Shown here in pieces: positions 35,442 through 44,942 of a stretch of DNA of 64,000 nt. A model generated the notes under the pieces. It saw nothing but the letters and a program-made list of their open reading frames with translations, ran no database searches and had not been told where the DNA came from. The stretch is from CALAZP01 sp041164265 (GTDB lineage: Bacteria; Bacteroidota; Bacteroidia; Chitinophagales; Saprospiraceae). Where the stretch lies: positions 62,001 to 126,000 of the forward strand of contig JBEAPR010000047.1 of assembly GCA_041164265.1 (NCBI GenBank), read 5' to 3'. Position 1 is the first letter of the stretch, and each line of letters opens with the position of its first letter. The translations under genes were made by a program, and so were the position numbers.

Positions 35442-37601
35442 ATGGCTCAAACTTTAATCATCGTTATTCCGGTTTTCGGAGTGATTGCATTATTATTTAC
35501 CTTTTGGAAATCTTCCTGGGTAACCAAACAAGATGCAGGAAATGCAAGAATGGAGACCATTGCCAAAAATATTTCTGAAGGTGCAATGGCTTTTTTAAAG
35601 GCAGAATACCGAATCCTATCCATTTTTGTATTAGCAGTTGCTGTTTTATTATTCTTTAGTGGGCAAACTGAAGGTTCTTCTCCTTTGGTGGCCCTATCAT
35701 TTATAATCGGAGCAATTTGTTCTGCCCTAGCTGGTTATATCGGTATGAAAGTAGCGACTAAAGCTAACGTAAGAACAACCAGTGCCGCTAGAACTAGTTT
35801 AGGTAAAGCATTGGAAGTAGCTTTTGCAGGAGGATCAGTAATGGGACTTGGGGTGGTAGGATTAGGTGTACTAGGATTAGGTAGTTTGTTTCTTATCTAT
35901 TCTAATATGGGATGGGATATTAATAAAGTCATTACTGTAATTACTGGCTTTTCATTTGGAGCTTCATCTATCGCACTATTTGCAAGAGTTGGGGGCGGTA
36001 TTTATACTAAAGCAGCGGATGTAGGAGCAGACTTGGTTGGTAAAGTGGAAGCAGGAATTCCAGAAGATCATCCACTCAACCCAGCAACAATTGCGGATAA
36101 TGTTGGAGACAATGTTGGAGATGTCGCTGGAATGGGAGCTGACTTATTCGAATCTTATGTTGGTTCTATTATTGGAACAATGGTTTTAGGTGCCACCTTT
36201 ATCGGGGTAACTGGATTTGGCCAGGACAATGAATTTGCCGGTTTAAATGCTGTTTTACTACCATTAATTTTAGCTGGAGTAGGTATAATCACCTCTATTT
36301 TAGGAACTTTCTTCGTAAAAGTAAAAGAAGGGGGAGATCCACAAAAAGCCCTCAATACTGGTGAATTTATTTCTGCTGCTATTATGCTTGCAGCTACCAT
36401 TTTTATAACCAAATGGATGCTACCTGATGTTTGGTCATCCGCCGGAACTGATTACTCTTCAACAGGAGTTATTCTTTCTGTTGTATTTGGGCTCGCAGCT
36501 GGTTTGATTATCGGTCTTGTTACAGAATTTTATACAGGTACAGGTACCAAACCCGTTCAAGGAATTGTAAACCAATCTATAACTGGCTCTGCGACCAATA
36601 TTATTGCAGGACTTGGTGTAGGGATGCAATCAACTGCCATTCCTATTATAATTCTCGCTGCAGCGATAATTGGAGCATATGAAATGGCGGGATTATACGG
36701 AATTGCTATTGCAGCTGTTGGAATGCTTTCCAATACTGGGATTCAACTTGCAGTGGATGCTTATGGTCCTATTTCCGATAATGCAGGAGGAATCGCTGAA
36801 ATGGCAGAATTAGACAAAGAAGTTAGACAGCGAACAGATAAATTAGATGCGGTTGGGAATACGACAGCGGCGATTGGAAAAGGCTTTGCAATTGGCTCAG
36901 CTGCCCTTACGGCCTTGGCGCTATTTGCCGCTTTTATGACAGCAGCTGGGATTGATACCATTAATATTGCTAATCCACAAGTGATGGCCGGGTTGTTATT
37001 AGGTGGTATGTTGCCCTTTTTATTCTCATCCTTAGCAATGGGAGCAGTTGGAAGAGCTGCCATGGATATGATTCAAGAAGTTAGAAGACAGTTTAAATCT
37101 ATTCCCGAATTAACTGCTGCCCTTAATGTGATGCGTAAGAATGAAGGTACAGATATTAAAGATTGGCCCTCTGAAGATCAAGATACTTTTAGAGCTGCAG
37201 ACGGCAAAGCAGAGTATAGCAAATGTGTTGAGATTTCTACCAAAGCTTCCATCAGAGAAATGGTTATTCCAGGATTAGTGGCTGTAGCTTCACCAGTGGT
37301 TACAGGTTTTGCCGGAGGCGCAGAAATGTTAGGTGGATTATTAGCAGGGGTTACGGTTACTGGCGTTCTAATGGCTATTTTCCAATCTAATGCAGGAGGT
37401 GCATGGGACAATGCCAAAAAAATGTTTGAAGAAGGAGTTGATATCCAAGGAGAAAAATATTACAAAGGTTCAGAACCTCATAAAGCCGCAGTTGTTGGAG
37501 ATACAGTAGGCGATCCTTTTAAGGATACCTCTGGTCCAGCTCTTAACATATTACTTAAATTGATGTCGGTGGTGGCTCTAGTGATCGCTCCATTGCTTTA
37601 A
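35442..37601 (+). CDS. hppA: Membrane-bound ion-translocating pyrophosphatase, K+-dependent type
   Basis: The 719-residue protein has about 16 membrane helices. Substrate-site motifs are GGGIYTKAADVGADLVGKVE, PATIADNVGDNVGDVAGMGA and, near the C-terminus, KAAVVGDTVGDPFKDTSGPA. It hydrolyses cytoplasmic pyrophosphate and pumps H+ and/or Na+ outward. The motif GNTTAAIGKG has Ala where K+-independent enzymes have Lys (GNTTKA), so it should need K+, like the Na+-pumping and dual Na+/H+ enzymes; which ion is moved cannot be decided here. A strong terminator follows. Confidence 0.95.
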   Translation: MAQTLIIVIPVFGVIALLFTFWKSSWVTKQDAGNARMETIAKNISEGAMAFLKAEYRILSIFVLAVAVLLFFSGQTEGSSPLVALSFIIGAICSALAGYIGMKVATKANVRTTSAARTSLGKALEVAFAGGSVMGLGVVGLGVLGLGSLFLIYSNMGWDINKVITVITGFSFGASSIALFARVGGGIYTKAADVGADLVGKVEAGIPEDHPLNPATIADNVGDNVGDVAGMGADLFESYVGSIIGTMVLGATFIGVTGFGQDNEFAGLNAVLLPLILAGVGIITSILGTFFVKVKEGGDPQKALNTGEFISAAIMLAATIFITKWMLPDVWSSAGTDYSSTGVILSVVFGLAAGLIIGLVTEFYTGTGTKPVQGIVNQSITGSATNIIAGLGVGMQSTAIPIIILAAAIIGAYEMAGLYGIAIAAVGMLSNTGIQLAVDAYGPISDNAGGIAEMAELDKEVRQRTDKLDAVGNTTAAIGKGFAIGSAALTALALFAAFMTAAGIDTINIANPQVMAGLLLGGMLPFLFSSLAMGAVGRAAMDMIQEVRRQFKSIPELTAALNVMRKNEGTDIKDWPSEDQDTFRAADGKAEYSKCVEISTKASIREMVIPGLVAVASPVVTGFAGGAEMLGGLLAGVTVTGVLMAIFQSNAGGAWDNAKKMFEEGVDIQGEKYYKGSEPHKAAVVGDTVGDPFKDTSGPALNILLKLMSVVALVIAPLL

Positions 37602-37620
37602 TTATTAAAAAAATAATTTA

Positions 37621-37650
37621 AAAAGGGCTGCAATCTGTGGCCCTTTTTTT
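37621..37650 (+). terminator. Intrinsic terminator after hppA
   Basis: AAAAGGGC at 37621-37628 pairs with GCCCTTTT at 37640-37647 around an 11-nt loop, and the 3' arm continues into a T run. It lies 20 bp after the hppA stop. The remaining 100 bp before the protease gene is AT-rich leader. Confidence 0.8.
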
Positions 37651-37751
37651 GTTAGCAATAGGTTAAAGTAGTTTTATAATTATTTTCAATCAAACATATT
37701 TCCTCAAAAAGCCATTATATTTATCTGGCTCAAAAAAAAGGCTTTAATAAT

Positions 37752-39866
37752 ATGTCCAATTATTTAGGAATAAAAAATTCGATTATGAGATACGGAAGAC
37801 CTATATTTTTTTCTATTGTAACTTTTGCCTTTGTCCTTTATGCATTTATACCAAGACCTCAGGAGGTTGAAAAAGAAGCCGTTTTAATTCGCGCCATATT
37901 AAGTTACCTTTCCCAATTGCATTACCAACCTAAGTCAGTTGACGATAACTTTTCAGCAGATTTGTACCATCTATATTTAGAAAGATTAGATGGAAGTAGA
38001 AGATTTTTAAATCAAAAAGATATCGCTCAATTAGAGCCTTACAAAAACCAATTAGATGATCAAGCAGGTCAAGGTACTTTCGAATTTTTTGATTTATCCT
38101 CAGACTTATTAGAAAAAGGAATAGAAAAAGCAAAAGCTTTTTCAGCAGAAATCTTACAAAGTCCAATTCCATTAAATCAGAATAAAGAAATAGAATTGGA
38201 TCCCGATAAAAGAGGCTATGCTAAAGATGATGCCGAACTTAAAGCGTTTTGGAAAGACTACTTGCAATATCAAGTATTACTTAGTCTGGAAGAAAAAACA
38301 CGAGATAACTTGATTAGTAACCTCGATTCATTAGAGCAAGATAGCCGGAATAAAGTACAAGAAATATTTGATGGTTATTTTACAAGAATTCAAAAAATTA
38401 GGAGAGAAGATCGATTGAGTCTTTATCTAAATTGTATAACCAATATTTTCGATCCACATTCCACTTACATGAAACCCTTTGATAAAGAACAATTTAATAT
38501 CAGAATGTCTGGAAAATTCGAAGGTATTGGTGCCCGTTTGTCTTCTGATGGGGAAACTACTAGAGTAGCAGAAATAATTGTTGGAGGAGCTGCCTGGCGG
38601 CAAAAGGATTTAGAAAAAAATGATATTGTCTTAAAAGTTCAACAAGAAGACAGTACGGAAGCTAAAGATATAGCGGGAATGGTTCTTGACGATGTGGTTC
38701 AATTAATAAGGGGACCAAAAGGAACTAAGGTCACACTTACTGTAAAGAAAGTAAGCGGAGATATTTTAGAGATTCCAATTGTTAGGGATGTTGTTGAATT
38801 GGAAGAGACTTTTGCTAAGTCTTTAATCCTAGAAGGCGAGCAAAATGGTGAACAATATGGTTATATCTATTTACCTAGCTTTTATGCTGATTTCAATGAT
38901 AGGAACGGAAGATTTTGTTCCGATGATGTTGAAAATGAAATTGAAAAGCTAAAGGCAGCTAATGTCAGCGGTATTATACTAGATCTTAGATATAACGGAG
39001 GAGGAGCTTTATATGAAGTAGTTGATATGTCTGGATTATTTATAGAAAAGGGGCCAATCGTTCAGGTAAAGAATAGAAGAGATGAGGCTGAAATCATTGA
39101 AGATAAAGATCCTTCTGTGGCTTATGATGGTCCTCTTGTAGTTATGGTCAATTCAGGAAGTGCTTCTGCCTCTGAAATTCTTACTGCGGCTCTTCAAGAT
39201 TATAATAGAGCCCTAATTGTTGGCAGTAAATCTACTTTTGGTAAAGGAACAGTCCAAAGACCATACGATTTAGATCGCTCTATGCGTGGTAATGAGGATA
39301 TTAAACCCTTAGGAGCTATTAAGTTAACCACACAAAAATTTTATAGAATTAATGGTGGGTCTGTACAGCTTAAGGGGGTAACTCCAGATATTATTCTGCC
39401 AGACAGCTATCATTATATTGAAACCGGCGAAAGAGAAGACGAATTTGCCATGAATTGGAGCGAAATTGACCCTGTGCCTTTCAACCAATCTGTTTATACG
39501 CTCCAGAATAAAGAACTCGTTATCAAAAATTCAAACGAAAGAATTGCCAATCATCCAGTATTTAAAGATATTTTAACCAATGCAACTTGGCTTAAAACAC
39601 AAGAAGAGGCAACGGTTTTTCCTCTTGATTTGGAAAAATTAAAACAGTACGAAAAAGATAGAAGGGGAAAGGCTGAGGCTTTCAAAAAGTCTTTTGAAAC
39701 GGTATTCATTGAAAATATTTATAATATTCCTAGCGATTTGACCTTAATCGAATCTGATGAGTCCAAAAAGGCTAGAAATGAAGAATGGATAAAAGCGATA
39801 AAAGGAGATATCTATATTGCTGAATCCTTAAACATCCTAAAAGATTTAGTGACCATTCAGAATTAA
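37752..39866 (+). CDS. Carboxy-terminal processing (tail-specific) protease, S41A
   Basis: The 704-residue protein has a membrane anchor or signal (about 17-37), a helical N-terminal region, a PDZ domain (about 245-335; KFEGIGARLSSDGETTRVAE, then IRGPKGTKVTLTVKK), and the S41 catalytic core with Ser472 (NSGSASASEI) and Lys498 (FGKGTVQ) forming the Ser-Lys dyad. The C-terminal part (about 560-704) matches the extra domain of Prc-type enzymes, and length fits Prc. It acts in the periplasm, trimming or degrading proteins from the C-terminus. It is followed by the ABC-F gene after 6 bp. Confidence 0.93.
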   Translation: MSNYLGIKNSIMRYGRPIFFSIVTFAFVLYAFIPRPQEVEKEAVLIRAILSYLSQLHYQPKSVDDNFSADLYHLYLERLDGSRRFLNQKDIAQLEPYKNQLDDQAGQGTFEFFDLSSDLLEKGIEKAKAFSAEILQSPIPLNQNKEIELDPDKRGYAKDDAELKAFWKDYLQYQVLLSLEEKTRDNLISNLDSLEQDSRNKVQEIFDGYFTRIQKIRREDRLSLYLNCITNIFDPHSTYMKPFDKEQFNIRMSGKFEGIGARLSSDGETTRVAEIIVGGAAWRQKDLEKNDIVLKVQQEDSTEAKDIAGMVLDDVVQLIRGPKGTKVTLTVKKVSGDILEIPIVRDVVELEETFAKSLILEGEQNGEQYGYIYLPSFYADFNDRNGRFCSDDVENEIEKLKAANVSGIILDLRYNGGGALYEVVDMSGLFIEKGPIVQVKNRRDEAEIIEDKDPSVAYDGPLVVMVNSGSASASEILTAALQDYNRALIVGSKSTFGKGTVQRPYDLDRSMRGNEDIKPLGAIKLTTQKFYRINGGSVQLKGVTPDIILPDSYHYIETGEREDEFAMNWSEIDPVPFNQSVYTLQNKELVIKNSNERIANHPVFKDILTNATWLKTQEEATVFPLDLEKLKQYEKDRRGKAEAFKKSFETVFIENIYNIPSDLTLIESDESKKARNEEWIKAIKGDIYIAESLNILKDLVTIQN

Positions 39867-39872
39867 AACGCA

Positions 39873-41720
39873 GTGATTTACCTTTCACTAGATCACGTCA
39901 ATAAATCATACGGAGAAAAATTGCTCTTTAGCGATTTGAATCTTCAAATTGCCAAAGGACAAAAAATTGCTCTGGTCGCGAAGAATGGATCTGGAAAGTC
40001 CACATTAATGCGCATAATTACTGGAGAGGAAGGCCCTGAGGGTGAAAACAGTAAGGTTTTTTTGCACAAGGAAGTTTCTCTTGGATTTTTGCCTCAAGAA
40101 CCACATTTTGACACGCAACATTCAATATTGGAGGCGGTACTGGATTCCTCCAATCCTGTAATTACAGCAATTAGAAATTATGAAAGTGCCCTACTAGTTC
40201 CTCCAAAGTCGGATAAGGAGTTTCAAAAAATTATGCTCGCCATGGATGATCATAAGGCCTGGGAATTAGAAAGTAAAATCATGGAAGTCCTATCCAAGTT
40301 TAAATTGTTTCCATTAGATAAACCAGTGGTTCAGTTATCGGGAGGACAACTTAAAAGATTAGCACTAGCCAAACTCCTAATTGAAGAACCAGCTTTCATG
40401 ATTTTGGATGAACCTACTAATCATTTGGACTTAGATATGGTTGAGTGGCTAGAACAATATCTCTCTCAACCTAACCTCACTCTATTTATGGTCACCCACG
40501 ACCGTTATTTTTTGGAGCGGGTCTGCAATCAAATTATTGAATTAGATGAGGGGAACCTCTATAGATATTCTGGTAATTACGGACAATATCTTGAAAAAAA
40601 AGCCCTTCGAAAAGAAAATGAAGCAATCACGCTAGAAAAAAACAGAAAACTTTACAAGAAAGAATTGGATTGGGTAAGAAGAATGCCCAAAGCAAGAGGA
40701 ACTAAAGACAAATCTAGAATTCAAGCCTTTGAAGCAGTTAAAGATAAAATTAGTGATACCAGCAAAGATGAATCTATTCAATTACAATGGAAAGGGCAAC
40801 GAATTGGAAAAAAAATCATTGAGTTACATCAGGTATCAAAAAAATTTGATGATCAAATCATTTTAAAACCCTTCAGCTATAAGTTTTCTAAAGGAGAAAG
40901 AGTAGGAATTATTGGACCTAATGGAGCAGGCAAATCTACCTTCCTTCAGTTAATCACCGAAGAATTATCATCTGATACTGGTAAAATTACTAAAGGAGAC
41001 AATACAGTTATAGGCTACTATAGACAAGATGGGATGCTTCTTAATCAAGACAAAAGAGTAATAGAAGTGATACAAGATATCGCGGAATATATTCCTTTGG
41101 AGAAAGGCAATAAGTTAACAGCAGCTCAATTACTAGAACGTTTCTTATTTTCTAGAAAACAACAACAGGTCTATGTATCTCAGCTAAGCGGTGGTGAAAA
41201 AAGAAGACTTTTCTTACTGACTATCCTAATGAACAATCCAAATTTTTTAATCCTTGACGAACCCACTAATGATTTAGATATTTTGACACTAAATGTGTTA
41301 GAAGAATTCTTACAAGAATTTCCCGGTTGTATGGTAATAGTTTCCCATGATCGTTATTTTATGGATAAACTAGTAGACCATCTTTTTGTATTGGATGGAA
41401 CCGGAGTAATCGAGGATTTTAATGGAAATTATTCCGAATATCGGGATCATAAAAAAACGATAGAACAGACAAAAGAGAAAAATAATAATATTAAAAAGGA
41501 TAATAGTAAACCACCCTCTCAACCTCAAGATCACAAAGAAATCAAAAGACTCGAAAAACAAATTTCCAATCTAGAAGAGGAAAAATCTTCGATTTTAAAA
41601 GAGTTCGAAACTGGAATAAGTGATCCATCCGAAATTAACCGCCTTTCTGAGAAACTTGCACAAATCAACCAAACACTTGAAGAAAAGGAAATGAAATGGC
41701 TCGAATTAGTTGGGGAATAA
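39873..41720 (+). CDS. ABC-F family ATPase (Uup-like)
   Basis: The 615-residue soluble protein has two ABC domains: Walker A AKNGSGKST and GPNGAGKST, signatures LSGGQLKRLALAKLLI and LSGGEKRRLFLLTIL, and Walker B segments ending LDEPTNHLD and LDEPTNDLD. The linker between them is short, and the C-terminus (about 525-610) is a charged coiled coil as in Uup. ABC-F proteins act on the ribosome; the Uup type is tied to translation and DNA-structure tolerance. There is no membrane domain, so it is not a transporter. The start is GTG, six bases after the protease stop. Confidence 0.92.
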   Translation: MIYLSLDHVNKSYGEKLLFSDLNLQIAKGQKIALVAKNGSGKSTLMRIITGEEGPEGENSKVFLHKEVSLGFLPQEPHFDTQHSILEAVLDSSNPVITAIRNYESALLVPPKSDKEFQKIMLAMDDHKAWELESKIMEVLSKFKLFPLDKPVVQLSGGQLKRLALAKLLIEEPAFMILDEPTNHLDLDMVEWLEQYLSQPNLTLFMVTHDRYFLERVCNQIIELDEGNLYRYSGNYGQYLEKKALRKENEAITLEKNRKLYKKELDWVRRMPKARGTKDKSRIQAFEAVKDKISDTSKDESIQLQWKGQRIGKKIIELHQVSKKFDDQIILKPFSYKFSKGERVGIIGPNGAGKSTFLQLITEELSSDTGKITKGDNTVIGYYRQDGMLLNQDKRVIEVIQDIAEYIPLEKGNKLTAAQLLERFLFSRKQQQVYVSQLSGGEKRRLFLLTILMNNPNFLILDEPTNDLDILTLNVLEEFLQEFPGCMVIVSHDRYFMDKLVDHLFVLDGTGVIEDFNGNYSEYRDHKKTIEQTKEKNNNIKKDNSKPPSQPQDHKEIKRLEKQISNLEEEKSSILKEFETGISDPSEINRLSEKLAQINQTLEEKEMKWLELVGE

Positions 41721-41721
41721 A

Positions 41722-42219
41722 TTATTGACCCAAAATTTGCTTAATTTCATATTCCAATAGCCCAACAACATTAGAGGTAAAACCAGCGTGCTCAGCCACA
41801 ATTTCTCCTGATTGATTAATAAGATAAGTCTGAGGAATTGCAAAAAACCCAAAAGACTCCTGCATTTTTCCTAAATGATCCCAATAAATGGCAAAAGGCC
41901 AATTCTTCGATTTTGCCATAGGAGCAATCTGAGGATATGCTCTTGAATTATCTATTGAAATAGCAATAATCTCCAAGGGGTATTTCCCTGTCCACTGTTC
42001 ATACAATTCAGTATAAGCATCTAGTTCTTTTTTACATGGGGCACACCAGGTAGCCCAAAAACTAAGAATAGTTATTTTTTCCTTGTGAAATATATCTGCT
42101 AATGAAACGACATTGCCCTCTAAATCTTGTACCATTCCACTGGGAATTTGACTCTGGGCGCATAGCGGTAAACTAGAAAATAGAATGAAAACAAGTCCGA
42201 ATAAAAAGGAAATTTTCAT
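41722..42219 (-). CDS. TlpA-like periplasmic thioredoxin-fold protein
   Basis: The 165-residue protein has a signal peptide (to about AQ at 22) and a thioredoxin/AhpC-TSA fold with the redox motif WATWCAPC (Cys59 and Cys62), followed by the cis-Pro region FAIPQTYLINQSGEIV. It probably reduces disulfides in the periplasm, as TlpA or ResA does, or serves a resistance role. It is a single gene, convergent with the ABC-F gene (1 bp between) and divergent from pheT. A minus-strand TAGTTTTG at 42247-42254 is a candidate -7 element. Confidence 0.88.
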   Translation of the reverse strand: MKISFLFGLVFILFSSLPLCAQSQIPSGMVQDLEGNVVSLADIFHKEKITILSFWATWCAPCKKELDAYTELYEQWTGKYPLEIIAISIDNSRAYPQIAPMAKSKNWPFAIYWDHLGKMQESFGFFAIPQTYLINQSGEIVAEHAGFTSNVVGLLEYEIKQILGQ

Positions 42220-42274
42220 TTTCGAAAGAATTTAAAATTATAATATCAAAACTAATCAAAATGGTTCATATAAC

Positions 42275-42282
42275 TATATTTG
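42275..42282 (+). promoter_or_regulatory. Candidate -7 element of the pheT promoter
   Basis: TATATTTG matches TAnnTTTG exactly, 15 bp before the ATG at 42298, predicting a leader of about 10 nt. No clear -33 element is seen. Confidence 0.45.
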
Positions 42283-42297
42283 TATCCAAAACCGTGC

Positions 42298-44739
42298 ATG
42301 AAAGTTTCACTAAATTGGTTAAAAGACTACCTTTCCATCGAAATGGATGCAGTGGAAATTGGGAAAATTTTAACTGATACTGGCTTAGAGGTAGAACATA
42401 TTGAAGAATTATATCCCATAGCAGGAGGTTTAAAAGGTCTCGTGGTAGGAAAAGTAGTTACCTGTGAAAAGCACCCCAACGCTGATAGGTTATCTGTTAC
42501 AACCGTAGATATTGGACAAGAAAATACATTAAGTATTATATGTGGCGCACCCAATGTAGCAGCAGGTCAGAAGGTAATTGTTGCACCTGTTGGAACAACC
42601 ATTCACCCTGTAGAAGGCGAGCCTTGGACAATTAAAAAAGGAAAGATAAGGGGAGAGACTTCTGAAGGGATGATTTGTGCTGAAGATGAAATAGGGTTGG
42701 GCAAAAGCCACGCAGGAATTCTAGTTTTAGAAGATTCAGCCATAATAGGCCAACCTGTTGCCAAACATCTTGGACTTGAACCAGATTATGTTTACGAAAT
42801 TGGATTAACTCCTAATCGTTCGGATGCAACCAACCATTTAGGGGTAGCCCTCGATCTTTCAGCCGCATTAAAAATCAACCATGGCTTTAACGGAAAATTA
42901 AACAAACCTCAATTAGAAGCCATACCGCCTACCTCAAACAAATATAATTTAGAAGTTTCCATTGAAAACGAAGATGCCTGTCCCAGGTATTCTGGAATAG
43001 TTATCGAAGGGATTACCGTTGATAAATCTCCTGAATGGCTAGTAAAGAGATTGGGGTCCATTGGGATTAGACCCATTAATAATGTAGTAGATATTACAAA
43101 TTTCGTGTTGCACGAGATGGGACAACCGCTACATGCTTTTGACCTTTCTGCTATTAAAAACAATAAAATTATAGTTCAAAATTTGCCGGAAGGATCCAAA
43201 TTTTTTACTCTGGATGGCATAGAAAGAATCCTTTCTGATCAAGATTTAATGATATGTAATGGCCAGAACCAACCCATGTGTATTGGAGGAGTTTTTGGTG
43301 GGTTAGAGTCTGGGGTAAAAGAGCAAACCACTACCATATTTTTAGAATCTGCCCATTTTGATCCAACCACTATTAGAAGAACAAGCATGCATCATAACCT
43401 GAGAACCGATGCTGCTAAAATATATGAAAAAGGAAGCGACCCAAATATTACCATTAATGCACTCCAAAGGGCCACACAGCTCATCATAAAATGGTGTGGA
43501 GGCAAAATTGCTTCTCCTTTAATCGACCATTATCCTAACCCCATTAATAAAAAAGAAGTCGAACTAGATCTCAATAAAATCAATGAATTAATCGGTGTAA
43601 AATTGACTTTTGAGCAAGTGGAAGCTATACTTTATTCACTTGAAATTAAGATCACTTCTAAAGAGGAAACAACATTCAAGGTATCTATTCCAACCAATAA
43701 AAATGATGTCAAAAGAGAAGCCGATGTCATTGAAGAGATTTTAAGAATCTATGGTTTTAATAATGTTCCAGTTCCTTCAAGTATGTCTTTCAATCCAGGC
43801 GATTTTTCGGATAATCCACCAGATTTTAAAGAATCTATCGCTAACCTCTTGACTGGAATGGGATTTACGGAAACCATGTCCCTATCTCTAAGCGAATCAA
43901 AAAAATACCTGGAAATTCAAGACTGGTTTTCAGAAAAAAATTTGGTCTACATTCAGAATACTTCCAATATCCACTTGGATATTATGCGGCCTGAGATGCT
44001 TTTTAGTATGTTGAGCAGTATTAGTCATAACCTAAATAGACAACAATCCAACTTACAATTTTTTGAATTTGGTAGTATTTATTTTAAATCTTCAGAAAGT
44101 TTGGAAGAGTCTAGACGACTTGCAATAGGACTTACCGGTGATATTTGGCAAGAATCATGGCAAGTTTCCAAAAAATGGTCTCCTTCTAGATACCACTACC
44201 TTAAAGCGATAGTGGAAAATATTTTTGCAAAATCCGGCATTCAATCAATTAGATATGAAGAGACAAACCATCCAGCATTTGACTTTGGATTAACTTTCAA
44301 AAAAGGTCAATCATTAGGTCTTATCGGTCAAGTAAAAGAAAGTATTCTAAAAATATTTGGAATTAAACAACCTGTGTTGTTTTCAAGCTTGGAATGGGAT
44401 AACCTATTACAAATAAAGCCCAAAAAAAATGTAATCTACCATCCCGTAAGTAAATTTCCATCCGTACGAAGAGATTTAGCCTTAGTGGTTGATAATTCCA
44501 TTAAATTTATTGATATTGAGTTGATAGCCAATAAGGTGGGTAAAAAGATACTCAACTCTGTTAACCTTTTTGATGTTTATAAAAATAGTGATCAACTTGG
44601 TAAAGGCAAAAAGTCTTATGCAGTTAGCTTTACTTTTGAAGACCAAGAAAAAACCCTTAAAGACCAAGAAATTGATCGACTTATGAATAAATTAATTAAC
44701 GAATTTGAACGACAATTAAATGCCTCCATTAGGCGTTAA
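42298..44739 (+). CDS. pheT: Phenylalanine--tRNA ligase beta subunit
   Basis: The start is taken as ATG 42298 (MKVSLNWLKDYLSI); an in-frame TTG 18 bp earlier overlaps the -7 element. The 813-residue product has the EMAP/tRNA-binding domain (about 40-150; ADRLSVTTVDIGQ), the B3/B4 editing domain, the B5 domain (NDVKREADVIEEILRIYGFN) and the C-terminal ferredoxin-fold anticodon-binding domain (KFPSVRRDLALVVD to the end). It pairs with PheS, not encoded in this window, to charge tRNA-Phe. A structured non-coding segment and rny follow on the same strand. Confidence 0.97.
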   Translation: MKVSLNWLKDYLSIEMDAVEIGKILTDTGLEVEHIEELYPIAGGLKGLVVGKVVTCEKHPNADRLSVTTVDIGQENTLSIICGAPNVAAGQKVIVAPVGTTIHPVEGEPWTIKKGKIRGETSEGMICAEDEIGLGKSHAGILVLEDSAIIGQPVAKHLGLEPDYVYEIGLTPNRSDATNHLGVALDLSAALKINHGFNGKLNKPQLEAIPPTSNKYNLEVSIENEDACPRYSGIVIEGITVDKSPEWLVKRLGSIGIRPINNVVDITNFVLHEMGQPLHAFDLSAIKNNKIIVQNLPEGSKFFTLDGIERILSDQDLMICNGQNQPMCIGGVFGGLESGVKEQTTTIFLESAHFDPTTIRRTSMHHNLRTDAAKIYEKGSDPNITINALQRATQLIIKWCGGKIASPLIDHYPNPINKKEVELDLNKINELIGVKLTFEQVEAILYSLEIKITSKEETTFKVSIPTNKNDVKREADVIEEILRIYGFNNVPVPSSMSFNPGDFSDNPPDFKESIANLLTGMGFTETMSLSLSESKKYLEIQDWFSEKNLVYIQNTSNIHLDIMRPEMLFSMLSSISHNLNRQQSNLQFFEFGSIYFKSSESLEESRRLAIGLTGDIWQESWQVSKKWSPSRYHYLKAIVENIFAKSGIQSIRYEETNHPAFDFGLTFKKGQSLGLIGQVKESILKIFGIKQPVLFSSLEWDNLLQIKPKKNVIYHPVSKFPSVRRDLALVVDNSIKFIDIELIANKVGKKILNSVNLFDVYKNSDQLGKGKKSYAVSFTFEDQEKTLKDQEIDRLMNKLINEFERQLNASIRR

Positions 44740-44753
44740 CAAAAATAAAACTT

Positions 44754-44912
44754 AAAAAGGTCTAGCTCTTTTAGAATAAAGCTGCGTTTCAATAAGAAAA
44801 ATTTGATAGTAAAATATATAAAATAGATTCAAAACTGTTACCGATTTGATGCCTATCCTAAGTATTCCCTCTATTTGAAACGTTTTCGTTATTTGTCAAG
44901 AGAGATCTTTTT
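44754..44912 (+). ncRNA. Candidate 6S-like rod-shaped RNA between pheT and rny
   Basis: The 203-bp gap holds no gene, but its two ends are complementary. 44754-44770 pairs with 44898-44912 over 15 bp with one 2-nt bulge, ending in CTTTTT. Inside, GAATAA/TTATTT (44774-44779 with 44889-44894), CGTTTCAA/TTGAAACG (44785-44792 with 44875-44882), AATAT/GTATT (44813-44817 with 44862-44866), ATAG/CTAT (44823-44826 with 44853-44856) and TCAAA/TTTGA (44829-44833 with 44845-44849) stack in order. A large asymmetric bubble remains at 44793-44812 and 44867-44874. A closing stem, central bubble and terminal stem in a 159-nt rod is the 6S RNA plan. No homology search was possible, and no clear promoter is visible. 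Confidence 0.45.
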
Positions 44913-44933
44913 AATTTGTTTAAACAAATTAAA
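44910..44933. repeat. 24-bp perfect palindrome in front of rny
   Basis: TTTAATTTGTTT followed by its exact reverse complement. It begins at the last Ts of the RNA candidate and ends 9 bp before the rny ATG. In RNA it could form an AU-only hairpin beside the start codon; in DNA it could be a dimeric protein site. No T run follows on either strand, so it is not a terminator by itself. Confidence 0.85.
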
Positions 44934-44942
44934 TCATCAAAC

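Noticed and set aside
44910..44933. Palindrome before rny as a terminator
   Set aside because: No T run follows on either strand and the stem is all A/T apart from two G-C pairs.
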